From contig JBALWS010000006.1 in the NCBI GenBank assembly GCA_036960405.1, positions 1 through 64,000 of the forward strand: a stretch of 64,000 nt of DNA, in the 5' to 3' direction. Within the stretch, counting starts at the first letter, position 1. Each line of letters opens with the position of its first letter. The notes beneath the pieces were generated by a model. It had not been told where the DNA came from. It did no database searches and saw only the letters and a list, made by a program, of their open reading frames with translations. Origin of the DNA: Motiliproteus sp036960405. Lineage in GTDB: Bacteria; Pseudomonadota; Gammaproteobacteria; Pseudomonadales; Balneatricaceae. This document shows positions 40,469-50,844 of this stretch, piece after piece. The translations under genes and the position numbers were made by a program.

Positions 40469-41268
40469 TGGCCGACTTCTTAATTAGAGCCCTGCTCGGC
40501 GGCGTCGGGGTTGCCATCATTGCCGGCCCGCTGGGGGCGTTTGTGGTCTGGCGGCGGATGGCCTATTTCGGCGACACCCTCGCTCACGCGGCACTGCTGG
40601 GGATTGCATTGGGGATCCTGGCCGACATCGATCTTAATCTGGCGGTCATCCTCTGCTGCGTGCTGCTGGCACTGCTACTGGTATCACTGCAGCGGCGTCA
40701 GATCATCGCCACCGATACGTTGCTAGGCATCATGGCCCATAGCACCCTGTCACTGGGTCTGGTAGCGCTGAGTTTTCTACCCGAGTTGCGAGTCGATCTG
40801 ATGGGCTACCTGTTTGGCGACCTGTTGGCCGTTAGCCAAAACGACCTGATATGGATCTACGGCGGCGGAGTGCTGGTACTCGGGCTACTGATCAAGCTGT
40901 GGAATCCGCTGCTGGCGATCACTATCGATGAAGAGCTGGCCCAAGTCGAAGGGGTGCCGGTGACTCAGGTCCGATTAGCACTGATGCTGCTGGTCGGGAT
41001 CGTGATCGCGGTGGCGATGAAGATTATCGGCGTACTGTTGATCACCTCGCTGCTGATCATCCCTGCCGCCGCCTCGCGACGATTATCGGATACGCCTGAG
41101 AAAATGGCCGTGCTAGCCAGTGTTATCGGAGTGATCTCGGTCTGCCTGGGGCTAAGTGCCTCGTATCAGTGGGATACACCTGCTGGTCCTTCGGTGGTGG
41201 TCTGCGCCGCGATGCTGTTCCTGCTAGTCCATATCCTGCCGCTGCAGCCACGTCGTCCGACGCTTTAA
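40468..41268 (+). CDS. znuB: Zinc ABC transporter permease
   Basis: The 266-residue membrane protein of the ABC-3 family has eight or so hydrophobic segments, with GPLGAFVVWRRMAYFGDTLAH near the N-terminus, DLMGYLFGDLLAV, and KIIGVLLITSLLIIPAAASR. It starts one base into the znuC stop codon. Its end is 20 bases before the dinF-like gene. Confidence 0.93.
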   Translation: MADFLIRALLGGVGVAIIAGPLGAFVVWRRMAYFGDTLAHAALLGIALGILADIDLNLAVILCCVLLALLLVSLQRRQIIATDTLLGIMAHSTLSLGLVALSFLPELRVDLMGYLFGDLLAVSQNDLIWIYGGGVLVLGLLIKLWNPLLAITIDEELAQVEGVPVTQVRLALMLLVGIVIAVAMKIIGVLLITSLLIIPAAASRRLSDTPEKMAVLASVIGVISVCLGLSASYQWDTPAGPSVVVCAAMLFLLVHILPLQPRRPTL

Positions 41269-41288
41269 CTCATGCCCACACTTCTCTG

Positions 41289-42617
41289 ATGACATCGGCC
41301 TCCCAACCCGCGCGCTGGCTTGATCCAACCATGCATCGGCAGATGTGGCTGCTCGCCTGGCCGATGATTCTGTCCAACATCACCGTTCCGTTGTTGGGGT
41401 TGGTCGATACCGCTGTCATTGGCCACCTGCCCGATCCGCGCTTTCTCGGCGGGGTGGCGATCGGAGCCAGCCTGTTCTCCATTCTGTACTGGGGTTTCGG
41501 TTTTCTTCGCATGGGCACCACCGGTCATTGCGCTCAGGCCTACGGCGCCGGGGACTACAACCAAGTGCGATTATTGCTGGCTCAGTCACTACTGATCGCA
41601 GCAGGCCTGGGTACGCTGCTGATCCTACTGCAGCAACCACTGATCGGCATCGGTTTGTGGTTGATGGATCCCAGTCCAGAGGTGCTGGAGCAAGCGCAGT
41701 TATACAGCCAGATCCGTATTTACAGCGCTCCTGCAGTATTAGCCAACTACGCCATTCTGGGCTGGTTTCTGGGCTTACAGAACAGCAAGGTGCCGTTGGC
41801 GTTGCTGGTCTGCGCCAACCTGATCAACATCCTACTCGATCTGTTACTGGTGCTGGGGTTGGGGTGGGGCGTCGAAGGTGTCGCGCTGGCGACCCTCTGT
41901 GCCGACTACGCCGCACTGGCGCTGGGACTCTGGCTAGCACTGCAGCGGCTGAAGCCACTACCCGGTCAATTGCAGACTGAGCGGTTAACCCAGTGGTCGC
42001 ACTACCGCCAACTGCTACAAAGCAACCGCTACCTGCTGGTCCGCACCTTAATACTGCTGCTCAGCTTCGCGTTCTTCACCGCTCAGGGTGCGCAGCAAGG
42101 TGACGTGGTCCTCTCGGCCAATGCGGTACTGCTCAATTTTCTGCTGTTGATCTCTCACGGTTTGGACGGTTTTGCCCACGCCATCGAAGCGTTATGCGGG
42201 CGCTTTCACGGTGCCGGTCAACGGCAGCAGTTTCTCAACGCCTGCCGTAGCGCATTGCTGTGGTCGGTTGCAACGGCGCTGGCTTTCAGCGCATTTTTTG
42301 GCTTGGCGGGCCCTTGGCTGATTCGGATGCTGACCGATATCCCAGCGGTCATTGCCACAGCCGAGATCTACCTGCCTTGGCTGATCGCAATGCCATTGAC
42401 AGGCGTGTGGAGCTATCTACTGGACGGTATCTTTATCGGTGCCAACTGGTTTCGCGAGATGCAAAACACCATGCTGCTGTCGGCACTGGGGGTCTATCTG
42501 CCGGTGTGGTATCTGAGCCAGCCGCTGGGAAACCACGGTCTATGGCTCGCGCTAACATTATTGCTGTTAGCCCGTGGGCTGAGCGGCGGCTGGGTGTTTA
42601 TCCGCAACAATCGCTAA
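41289..42617 (+). CDS. dinF: MATE-family efflux transporter, DinF-like
   Basis: The 442-residue product has twelve predicted membrane segments in two halves. The N-terminal stretch WPMILSNITVPLLGLVDTAV and then FLGGVAIGAS match E. coli DinF closely. The start at 41289 is chosen because the longer frame runs back through znuB. It exchanges Na+ or H+ for cationic or organic substrates. No LexA box was seen upstream. It follows znuB closely and may be co-transcribed. Confidence 0.85.
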   Translation: MTSASQPARWLDPTMHRQMWLLAWPMILSNITVPLLGLVDTAVIGHLPDPRFLGGVAIGASLFSILYWGFGFLRMGTTGHCAQAYGAGDYNQVRLLLAQSLLIAAGLGTLLILLQQPLIGIGLWLMDPSPEVLEQAQLYSQIRIYSAPAVLANYAILGWFLGLQNSKVPLALLVCANLINILLDLLLVLGLGWGVEGVALATLCADYAALALGLWLALQRLKPLPGQLQTERLTQWSHYRQLLQSNRYLLVRTLILLLSFAFFTAQGAQQGDVVLSANAVLLNFLLLISHGLDGFAHAIEALCGRFHGAGQRQQFLNACRSALLWSVATALAFSAFFGLAGPWLIRMLTDIPAVIATAEIYLPWLIAMPLTGVWSYLLDGIFIGANWFREMQNTMLLSALGVYLPVWYLSQPLGNHGLWLALTLLLLARGLSGGWVFIRNNR

Positions 42618-42647
42618 AGCGCTTAAGCCTCGGTTTTTTAAGCTCTG

Positions 42648-43559
42648 TTACTGGGTATCTCTTACGCTACCGAGTCGCTGCAACGCCAACCCTGCCAGAA
42701 TTAACCCCAACCCGACCAGCGTCGAGGTCAGTATCACTTCGCCTAGCACCGTACTGATCAGCATCAGCGATAGCAGCGGGGCGATAAAGATCAGATTGGC
42801 GATACGCGCGGTACTCAGGGTCAACTTCATCGCCAACAGCCAGCAAACAAAACTGATCCCCATCTCCAGCAGCCCGACATAACCAGCCCCCCACAGCCCT
42901 CGCGCATCCCACTGCGACAGTTCACCGGTCAGGCCGCAATAGACCAGCAGCAACACAATCCCGACGCTGACATTCATGAACAGGCTGGCCACCGGCTCGC
43001 GTTTATCACGGGTGTTAAAGATCCAGTACAGCGCCCAGATCAGGGTACTGGCCAACGCCAGCAGCACCCCATCGAGGCTATCGAACTGCAACGCCAGCAG
43101 CTCGCCGCGGGTAGCGATCACCAGCACGCCGCTGTAACAGACCAGCGCTGCCAACCCTTCGGCCAATCGCAGCCGATGACCCAGTAACGGAACCGCCAGC
43201 AATGACAGCGTCAGCGCCCAGGTATAATTGAGCGCCTGCGCCTCCTGCGCCGGTAACAGCTCGTAGGCTTGAAATAGCACCAGGTAGTAGAGAGTCGGAT
43301 TGAGTGCGCCAAGCAGCAGCGAGTCCTTGGCATGATGCCGGAACAACCCAAGGGTGCGCCGTAACTGACCGCGCTTGAGCAGCAGCCCCCCCAGAAACAG
43401 CCATGACACCACGCTGGCGCACAACACCAACTGCGCTGGGCTGAGATACTGCAAACTGAGTTTGAAGGCGGTCGCCACCGTCGACCAGCACAACACCGCG
43501 CTCAAACCGAACAGGTCTGCCCGCCGCTGCTGAGCAGACGGCCCGGAAGGCAGGTTCAT
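42648..43559 (-). CDS. EamA/DMT-family transporter
   Basis: The product has about 303 residues, ten hydrophobic segments and two EamA repeats (SAVLCWSTVATAFKLSLQYL at the start of the first). The start at 43559 overlaps the tag stop codon by four bases; a start at 43595 would lie well inside tag. Substrate unknown. It converges with the dinF-like gene. Confidence 0.8.
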   Translation of the reverse strand: MNLPSGPSAQQRRADLFGLSAVLCWSTVATAFKLSLQYLSPAQLVLCASVVSWLFLGGLLLKRGQLRRTLGLFRHHAKDSLLLGALNPTLYYLVLFQAYELLPAQEAQALNYTWALTLSLLAVPLLGHRLRLAEGLAALVCYSGVLVIATRGELLALQFDSLDGVLLALASTLIWALYWIFNTRDKREPVASLFMNVSVGIVLLLVYCGLTGELSQWDARGLWGAGYVGLLEMGISFVCWLLAMKLTLSTARIANLIFIAPLLSLMLISTVLGEVILTSTLVGLGLILAGLALQRLGSVRDTQ

Positions 43560-44164
43560 AGGCTTTGAGGGTGAAAGCGAGGGTGACGGTGGCAATCGAG
43601 CAGATGGTCGTTGACCATCCCGGTAGCCTGCATAAAGGCGTAGCAGATGGTCGGGCCGACGAAACGAAAGCCGCGCTTTTTTAGCGCCTTGCTCATCGCT
43701 TCTGACTCCGGCGTGGATACGGGAATATCGGCCATCGTCGACCAGTTATTGATGCGCGGAGCCCCGCCGATAAACGACCAGATATAGCGGTCAAAACTAC
43801 CGAACTCGGCTTGAACCTCGAGAAAAGCCCGAGCGTTGGAGATCGACGCGGCCACCTTGAGCTTATTGCGCACGATACCCGGATCGGCCAACAACAACTG
43901 TTGCTTAGTCACGTCGTAGGCCGCGACTATTAGCGGATCGAAATTGTCGTACACCTTACGGTAGTGTTGGCGCTTGTTAAGGATGGTGATCCAGCTCAAA
44001 CCCGCCTGGGCGCCTTCGAGAATCAAAAACTCAAACAGCAGCCGTTCATCGTGTAGCGGCACACCCCACTCCTGGTCGTGATACTGCTGATAGCCTTCGC
44101 TCGACTCGCACCAGTCACAACGACGCAGGGGTGGACTACTAACTCGAGTACTAGCTGGGCTCAT
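43556..44164 (-). CDS. tag: DNA-3-methyladenine glycosylase I
   Basis: The 202-residue product removes 3-methyladenine from alkylated DNA. The zinc-site pattern begins with RRCDWCESSEGY and is completed near the C-terminus by GMVNDHLLDCHRH. YHDQEWGVPLHDERLLFE, GAQAGLSWITILNKR and KKRGFRFVGPTICYAFMQA match E. coli Tag. It is translationally coupled to the downstream DMT gene. Confidence 0.94.
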   Translation of the reverse strand: MSPASTRVSSPPLRRCDWCESSEGYQQYHDQEWGVPLHDERLLFEFLILEGAQAGLSWITILNKRQHYRKVYDNFDPLIVAAYDVTKQQLLLADPGIVRNKLKVAASISNARAFLEVQAEFGSFDRYIWSFIGGAPRINNWSTMADIPVSTPESEAMSKALKKRGFRFVGPTICYAFMQATGMVNDHLLDCHRHPRFHPQSL

Positions 44165-44183
44165 AGCCGATCCTGGTGATCAC

Positions 44184-44459
44184 TCACTCTGACGGGGGTT
44201 GCTTGGTCTTCGATGATGATTTCATCGGCACGAAAGTGAGCACTTGCTCACCTTGATCTAGTGATTTCACCGGCTGTTGGTTAACCCGGGTCTCCAACTC
44301 TTCGGAGTCGTTGCGGCCGTCTAAGCGCATCGCATCAAGGTATTGGCACTGGACACACTCGCGGTACTCTTTGACCTCATCGCGCCACATCCGTAACTTA
44401 TCTAGCTCACCACAGCGCGGACAAACCGCGCCCGCAACAAAACGTTTAACGATGCTCAT
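44184..44459 (-). CDS. yheV: YheV-family putative zinc-ribbon protein
   Basis: The 91-residue product has paired CXXC motifs (CPRCGELD and CVQC) in the YheV pattern KRFVAGAVCPRC...MWRDEVKEYRECVQC. It sits directly downstream of prlC, as in other gammaproteobacteria. The ATG at 44459 overlaps the prlC stop codon. Function is unknown; a TTG start one codon earlier is possible. Confidence 0.85.
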   Translation of the reverse strand: MSIVKRFVAGAVCPRCGELDKLRMWRDEVKEYRECVQCQYLDAMRLDGRNDSEELETRVNQQPVKSLDQGEQVLTFVPMKSSSKTKQPPSE

Positions 44460-46537
44460 CAACTTGCCTCCTCGGTAACACTGATGCCACAGTGACGCAG
44501 CAGCGCGTCTACCTTTGGCTCACGGCCTCTAAAGCCGACGAAAAGATCCATCGGCTCACGCGAACCACCGCGCTCTAAAATTTGGTGCAGGAATGAGCGA
44601 CCGGTATCCTCGTTGAACACCCCCTCCTCTTCGAAACGCGAGAAGGCATCGGCCGACAACACCTCGGCCCACTTGTAGCTGTAGTAGCCCGCCGCGTAAC
44701 CACCGGAGAAAATATGCGAGAAACTGTGTTGAAAACGATTGAATTCGGCCACCGGCACCACCGATGTTTCAGCCCGAATCTGATCGAGCAGCGCCTGCAC
44801 ATCGGTTGCTGACCGAGCCTCTGCTGCCGATAAAGCGCCTGTGGCCGGTAAATAGTCCCGATGGAGCAGAAAATCGAACAACGAGAACTCCAGCTGACGC
44901 ACCATCATCATCCCCGCCTGGAAGTTCCTGGCGGCCAGCATCGCATCCAATAGGGCTTGCGGCAACGGCTCACTGGTCTGGTAATGGCCCGAGATCTTCG
45001 CCAGCGCTTCGGGCTCCCAACACCAGTTTTCCAAAAACTGACTGGGCAATTCAACCGCATCCCAAGCCACCCCATTGATGCCCGACACACCCGCCCACTC
45101 GATCTGGGTCAGCATATGGTGCAGGCCGTGACCAAACTCATGGAACAACGTGGTCACCTCGTTATGGGTTAACAACGCAGGCTGGTCACCAACCGGCGGG
45201 GTAAAGTTGCACACCAGATAAGCCACCGGCAGTTGGATAGAGCCATCGTCCAGCCGCCTTCGTGCCCGGCACTCGTCCATCCAGGCACCACCACGTTTGT
45301 GCGCCCGCGCGTAGAGATCGAGATAAAAATAGCCGAGCGCTTCTCCCGCGCGGCAGATCTTGAACAGCAGCGCGTCGTCGTGCCATAAGCCACTGGCAGG
45401 CTGGGCCTCGATCTCGATATCAAACAGCTGCCCGGTAATATCAAACAACCCTTGCAGCACCGTCGAGGCGGGGAAATAGGGCCGTAGCTCTTCCTGCGAC
45501 AGGGTATAGCGCTGCTGGCGCAGCTTCTCACCGTAATAACCGACATCCCAGGCAGCCAGCGCGTCAGGTCCATCGCACTGACGGGCAAACTCAGCCAGTT
45601 CGATAAACTCCTGCTTGGCCATAGGCAGACTAGGGCGCGCCAGATCACGGAGGAAGTCAACCACCTGATCGGTACTACCGGCCATCTTGGTCGCCAGCGA
45701 ATACTCGGCATAACTGTCAAAACCCAACAACCGCGCCAGTTCGTGTCGCTGCGCTAAGATCTCGTCGATCAGCGCGCTGTTGTCCCATTGCCCTTTACCG
45801 GGGCCTTGATCGGAGGCGCGCGTCACAAAAGCTTGGTAAACCTCCTGGCGTAACGCGCGGTCGTCGGCGTAGGTCAGCACCGCAAAATAGCTAGGAAAGT
45901 CCAGTGTCAGCAGGTAGCCCTGCTGCTGTTTCGCCTGGGCCGCTTGCCGGGCAGCGGCAATCGCACTGTCGGGCAGGCCCGCCAACGCTTGTTCAGAATC
46001 CACCAACTTACTCCAGGCGTTGGTGGCATCGAGAACATTTTCGGAGAAACGACTGGTCAGCTCCGATAGGCGTTGTTTTAGCTCGCCGTAGCGTTGCCGC
46101 TGGTCGGAGGGCAGATCGATACCGCTGAGATGAAAATCACGCAACGCCTGATTGATCAGCATCTGCTGCGAACGATCCCACTGGCCGAACTCATCGCTAT
46201 CAGCCAGTTGTCGGTAAGCCTGGTAGAGCCGCTCGTTCTGTCCCTGTTCGGTATGGTACTGGGTCAGCTTGGGCAGCACCGCATTGTAGGCTTGGCGCAG
46301 CGGCTCGCTATTGACCACCGAGTTCATATGGCTGACCGGCGACCAAGCCTGATTGATTCGGTCGTCGATCGCCTCTAGGACTTGAATCAGCGCCCAGCCT
46401 GCAGGCGGATGGTCGAGCAGCCGTTCGAGTTCGACTCGTGCCTCGGTCAGCAACTGCTCAAATGCCGGCTCGATATCGGCCGCTTGAATACGGTCAAACG
46501 GGGGAAACTGGTGGTGTTGCAACAGCGGGTTGGTCAT
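44459..46537 (-). CDS. prlC: Oligopeptidase A (M3 metallopeptidase)
   Basis: The 692-residue cytosolic zinc peptidase has the HEFGH active-site motif (FHEFGHGLHHML) and the downstream Glu in NGVAWDAVELPSQF. It degrades short peptides, including cleaved signal peptides. The start MTNPLLQHHQFPPFD at 46537 aligns with E. coli OpdA; a start ten codons upstream is less likely. It is the first gene of the prlC-yheV pair and divergent from the carbonic anhydrase gene. Confidence 0.95.
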   Translation of the reverse strand: MTNPLLQHHQFPPFDRIQAADIEPAFEQLLTEARVELERLLDHPPAGWALIQVLEAIDDRINQAWSPVSHMNSVVNSEPLRQAYNAVLPKLTQYHTEQGQNERLYQAYRQLADSDEFGQWDRSQQMLINQALRDFHLSGIDLPSDQRQRYGELKQRLSELTSRFSENVLDATNAWSKLVDSEQALAGLPDSAIAAARQAAQAKQQQGYLLTLDFPSYFAVLTYADDRALRQEVYQAFVTRASDQGPGKGQWDNSALIDEILAQRHELARLLGFDSYAEYSLATKMAGSTDQVVDFLRDLARPSLPMAKQEFIELAEFARQCDGPDALAAWDVGYYGEKLRQQRYTLSQEELRPYFPASTVLQGLFDITGQLFDIEIEAQPASGLWHDDALLFKICRAGEALGYFYLDLYARAHKRGGAWMDECRARRRLDDGSIQLPVAYLVCNFTPPVGDQPALLTHNEVTTLFHEFGHGLHHMLTQIEWAGVSGINGVAWDAVELPSQFLENWCWEPEALAKISGHYQTSEPLPQALLDAMLAARNFQAGMMMVRQLEFSLFDFLLHRDYLPATGALSAAEARSATDVQALLDQIRAETSVVPVAEFNRFQHSFSHIFSGGYAAGYYSYKWAEVLSADAFSRFEEEGVFNEDTGRSFLHQILERGGSREPMDLFVGFRGREPKVDALLRHCGISVTEEAS

Positions 46538-46639
46538 AGGTCTGTCCGAAGGTAAATTCACAGTCATACGTTATCGGCAGATTGGAGTAGAATGGCGCCG
46601 ACTTAACATTCTGCCCAGTTTACATGGAGGCTGCCCCGC

Positions 46640-47188
46640 ATGAAAATCCGCTCCTACCAAGGAATAACCCCCGCATTAGGCGAGCGGGTATTTGTTGACC
46701 CTTCGGCCGTCGTGCTAGGCGATGTCGAGATCGGTGATGATAGTTCAATCTGGCCGCTGGTGGTGGTGCGCGGTGATATGCACCATATCCGTATCGGCCA
46801 ACGCAGCAGCATTCAGGATGGTTCGGTGCTGCATATCACCCATGCCGGGCCCTACAACCCCGACGGCTTTCCGTTATTGATCGGCTCAGAAGTGACTGTT
46901 GGCCACCAGGCGATGCTGCACGGCTGCACCATCGGCGATCGTGTGCTGGTCGGGATGGGAGCGATGGTGATGGACGGCGCGGTGATCGAGGATGATGTGG
47001 TGCTGGGAGCGGGCTCGTTGGTACCACCGGGTAAACGGCTGCAGAGCGGCTTTCTGTACGTGGGTCGCCCGGCCAAGCAGGTCCGGCCATTGACCGACAA
47101 AGAGATGAGCTATTTCAGCTACACCGCGGGCAACTACGCCAAGCTGAAAGACAAGCACCTACAAGAGGTCTACGCCGAACAGCCATAG
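46640..47188 (+). CDS. yrdA: Gamma-class carbonic anhydrase family protein (YrdA-like)
   Basis: The 182-residue left-handed beta-helix protein has hexapeptide repeats (VVLGDVEIGDDSSIWPLVVV, DGSVLHITH) and the metal-ligand His positions (HITH, VGHQAMLHGC). GMGAMVMDGAVIEDDVVLGAG continues the helix. It is divergent to prlC, an arrangement I recall from Pseudomonas. Enzymatic activity of YrdA-type proteins is uncertain. Confidence 0.9.
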   Translation: MKIRSYQGITPALGERVFVDPSAVVLGDVEIGDDSSIWPLVVVRGDMHHIRIGQRSSIQDGSVLHITHAGPYNPDGFPLLIGSEVTVGHQAMLHGCTIGDRVLVGMGAMVMDGAVIEDDVVLGAGSLVPPGKRLQSGFLYVGRPAKQVRPLTDKEMSYFSYTAGNYAKLKDKHLQEVYAEQP

Positions 47189-47204
47189 CTACAACCCGGC
47201 AGCG

Positions 47205-47228
47205 ACTAAGCGGGCTAGCCCGCTTAGT
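47205..47228. terminator. 24-base perfect palindrome between convergent genes
   Basis: ACTAAGCGGGCT is followed at once by AGCCCGCTTAGT. It spans the stop codon of the GGDEF-EAL gene (47224-47226) and lies 17 bases after the carbonic anhydrase stop. It probably acts as a bidirectional 3'-end hairpin. There is no T run. Confidence 0.5.
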
Positions 47229-49798
47229 TCAGCATCTTAGCCTTGCCGCCCTCTTCAAAATACTGATCCCACGGCCGCGGCTGATCGATACCGTAACCCT
47301 GAGCATAATCGACCCCGATATCGCTAAGACCGCGGATGATATCGTCATCCTCGACGAACTCGGCAATGGTTTCCATATTCAGCGTCTGACCGACCGTATT
47401 GACCGCTTCGACGATACTGTACTGAACCCGATCTTTGGCCAGCTGCTTAACGAAAGCGCCGTCGATCTTGAGATAATCGACCGGTAGATTTTTCAGGTAG
47501 GCAAATGACGACATCCCGGTGCCAAAATCGTCCAGTGCAAACTTACAGCCCATCGCACGGGTCGAGTCGATAAAGGTCATCGCCGCTTCGAGGTTCTGAA
47601 TCGCAGCGGTCTCGGTAATTTCAAAACAGATCTGTTTGGTAGGAATATTCAACTCGGTAAATAGGTTGCGAATAAAATCGAGGAAGAAACTATTGCACCA
47701 GCGTGGTGCCCGACAGGTTAACCGAATAACACATATGCCGGTGCGGCAAGTCTTGCTCGTGCGCCTCGGCAACACGTTTGCACACCTCGCTGATCACCCA
47801 ACGATCCAGCTGCGGCATCAGGTTGTACTCTTCTGCTGCCGGGATAAAGATCGGCGGAATGATACGGCCATCTTCGGCTTCCATGCGTAACAGCACCTCG
47901 GCGTGGTGCGGCTTCAGGCAGCCTTCTGGTGTGATCGGCGAGATCGACTGCAGATACAAGCGGTAACGACCCTCGTCCAGTGCCCGCTTGATCCGTGGCA
48001 CCCACTGGCTCAGCTCGTGTTTACGGCTGTTCTCGTAAATATCTTTGGTATGGACGTAAATGTTATTTCGGCCCTGCTCACGCGCGGTGTCCACCGCAGC
48101 TTTGGCGGCCATGTAAACGTCAGAGATATCCAGATAGTCCTGATTGAGGAATACCACACCGATGGTCGCGGTGGTGTCGAAGCGATTATCATCCCACTCA
48201 AACTCGATGCCGTTGATCAACTCACGCAGTTCGCAGGCAACAGTCAAAGCGTCGGCAGGATCGCCGTTGGGCCGCAGAATAGCGAACTCATCGCCACCGA
48301 TACGCGACAAGATATCCTGCTCGCCCAGCGAACGTTTCAGCTCACCGGCAATACTGCGTAGGAAACCGTCACCACCCTTAGCGCCGCAGATATCGTTAAT
48401 CACCGAGAAGTGGTCGAGATCGATATGCCACAGGATCGGGCTGTGCTTGGTGTCTTCGCTATTATCCAGGCTATGTTGGATTTTTTGGGCAAAGGTCATC
48501 CGGTTTAGCAGCCCGGTTAACGCATCGTGCGATGTTTCGTAAGTCAGTTGCTCGGCCAGTGTCTGAGCTTCGCCGACATCCTGAACCACCATCACCGCGC
48601 CAAGCGGGCGCTCTCCTCGACTCAGAATTGGCGAGGCTTTAACCGAAATACCGGTATGATGACCATCCGCTTCGATCCGATAGGCGTGTTGTTGAATATC
48701 GATAATGGTTTCGTTATCCAAACAACGCAGCGCAGGGTTTTCTATCGGCTTATTGGTGATCTCACTGTACAGCGGCAGCACCGTATCAAAGGTTTGTCCC
48801 TGAGCCTGGTCGAAGGCCATTCCAGAAATCTGTTCAGCTGCCCGATTCATGTAGCTCACGTATCCCTCTGCATCGGTAGAGATCACCCCATCACCAATAG
48901 CACCGAGAGTTATTTCAGCCTGTTCTTTCTCTTCCAGTAGATGAGTCGCGGTATTGCGCAACCGCAACAACGTAACAACCAAGAACATCAGTAATAGAAA
49001 GCCTGTCGCGAACAGCCCCACTCGGTAGTAACGCGAGATCCGCTCTTGCTGCTCATGGTAGTCAAGATAGACTTGGGTCAATTGCGACAAAACGGCCGGG
49101 GCGGGCAACTGAAATAACTGATCCAACGACTGGGCAACTAACGCTCGTGATTTGAACACAATCTTGCCGTGTTGAAAGCTGAAGCTGACCAACTCCATCA
49201 ACTCAGCATCTAGACCTTGCTCTTCCAGCTCGTAGACGATGTCCTCCACCTCAATCAGCATCGAATCGGCCTGATCGGTTAACTCTGCCGTTGGGGTATT
49301 GGCATACGCCAGCATGCTATTACGAAAATCCAGAATCAGCCCGTACTCATCCGGAGCCTGATGTTCCAGCTCGGCGACGAGGCTGGTTTGGGATAACCCC
49401 ACCACGGCGTTCTTCAACTGAACCAGGTGTTTCATGTAGCTAGAGATCAGCTGCAAGCGTTCCTGGTGTAGGTTCAGCAGCCGATTTAAATAGTACTCAA
49501 CGCCGGTACCGGTCTGCCTGAAGGCGGTATACGACGAAGACTGCATCCGTTCAAGGATATCGCCCATCTCAACGAGCTGCCCTTGGAGCGAATCGAAATT
49601 ATGGTATTGATCGTAATAGACCCTAATCAGCCCCTGGCGAAGATCACTGTCGAGCTGTTGTGTATGGTGCAGTAACTCGAGAACTTCCGAGTGCTCGTCA
49701 TTAATGCTATCGACCCGCTGCGCCTGTACGAACAGAAACGTCAGCAGTAACAGGATGGTGGCTCCTGCAACAACGGGAGCCCAGCTAAAAGACTTCAT
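47224..49798 (-). CDS. Membrane GGDEF-EAL c-di-GMP enzyme, frameshifted in the EAL domain
   Basis: In order, the product has a membrane segment (about 8-25), a helical periplasmic domain, a second segment (about 258-280), a PAS domain (about 290-410), a GGDEF domain with intact GGDEF at 501-505 and no RxxD inhibitory site, and an EAL domain with AEVLLR, ETAAIQN and DDFGTGMSSF. The frame breaks near 47690-47702: the first part stops after NLSGTTLVQ, while the EAL domain continues in another frame from NSFFLDFIRN. Dropping one base (for example G47698) restores one protein of about 857 residues. Sequencing error or a real inactivating change are both possible. It overlaps the peroxidase gene by four bases. 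Confidence 0.82.
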
Positions 49799-50844
49799 TG
49801 GCGTCCCTCGCTAGGTTTCACCCCGGCATGAAAACCGGTCAAACTAGCCAAAAACTCCACCAACAACTCAACCTGAGTCTCCGTCGGTATTACACCCAGT
49901 TGGTGTTCGGTCATCTCTTCTACCGCCTCTTCCAAGGTCTCTACCGAGCCATCGTGGTAATAGGGCGCGGTAACGGCAATATTGCGCAACGACGGCACCC
50001 GGAAACTATTACGGTCCGACTCTTCACCGGTGATGTAATAGCGCCCCAGATCCTTGAGCCGGGGTTTACCCTCCGCGCCACCGTCATGGCGATAAATATA
50101 CAGCTGCTCAAAAAGGTTGGTGCCTATCGCGCGACCGTTATGACAAGAGCTACAACCGATCTGCTTAAACAGCGCGTAGCCTTGTCGTTGACGTTCGCTT
50201 AATGCCTCCTTATCGCCACGCAGATAACGATCAATCGGTGCATTGGGCGTGTTGAGGCTGTCCAAAAAAATCGTCAACGCATCGATCACTACCGCTTGGG
50301 TGAGATCGGTAGCGTAGAGTTGATTCGATCTAGCCTGATAGCTCGGGGCTAACTTGGTCAGCAGCTCCGGCCAACTGCTATTAAACTTGTCGGTATCGGT
50401 GACACTATCTTCAATCAGTCGCTCGAGCTTGGCATAACGGCCATCCCAATTGAGCCAAAAGCTGCTGGAAACGTTGTACAGCAAGCCGATATCACGCTTG
50501 TATTTCCCCATCAGCTCGCCGTTGAGTACTGGCTTAGCGCTCTCCTCCAAGCCGATCGGGGGTAGTTGATGGCAATCACCACAGCTTTGATCGCCGCTAT
50601 CCGACATTCGTTTATCAAAAAACAACGTGCGCCCAAGCTCGCGCTTGTCAGGGTCAACCGGAGGTCGCATTGGCAGCGGACTTATCGGCTCGGCATCGAG
50701 GGTAAAGTTGATCAACCGCGCCCTAGAGACAGTCGGTTCTTCAGCGGCAAAACTGTTTGCTCCCCAAAACAGGATAGGTAGCAGCAAAGCTAGAGCCGAG
50801 ACGCGGTAATAGTTAAGCCACACAGACACAATTACGGCCCTCAT
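49795..50844 (-). CDS. Dihaem cytochrome c peroxidase family protein
   Basis: The product has about 349 residues with a signal or membrane anchor (LALLLPILFWGANSFA). Two haem motifs, CGDCH (about 88-92) and CSSCH (about 231-235), lie in the order of CcpA/MauG-like enzymes, with FFDKRMSDSGDQSC, LYNVSSSFWLNWDGR, SFRVPSLRNIAVTAPYYHDGS. It reduces H2O2 in the periplasm or acts on another substrate. The start is uncertain: ATG 50844 and GTG 50823 are both possible, and either overlaps the upstream diguanylate cyclase gene. Its own end overlaps the GGDEF-EAL gene. Confidence 0.87.
   Translation of the reverse strand: MRAVIVSVWLNYYRVSALALLLPILFWGANSFAAEEPTVSRARLINFTLDAEPISPLPMRPPVDPDKRELGRTLFFDKRMSDSGDQSCGDCHQLPPIGLEESAKPVLNGELMGKYKRDIGLLYNVSSSFWLNWDGRYAKLERLIEDSVTDTDKFNSSWPELLTKLAPSYQARSNQLYATDLTQAVVIDALTIFLDSLNTPNAPIDRYLRGDKEALSERQRQGYALFKQIGCSSCHNGRAIGTNLFEQLYIYRHDGGAEGKPRLKDLGRYYITGEESDRNSFRVPSLRNIAVTAPYYHDGSVETLEEAVEEMTEHQLGVIPTETQVELLVEFLASLTGFHAGVKPSEGRQ

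Noticed and set aside
43078..43491. Long shadow frames antisense or out of frame with carB, prlC, DMT and exporter genes
   Set aside because: They lie wholly within well-supported genes in the other frame, lack ribosome sites and show no domain; they reflect GC-rich codon use.
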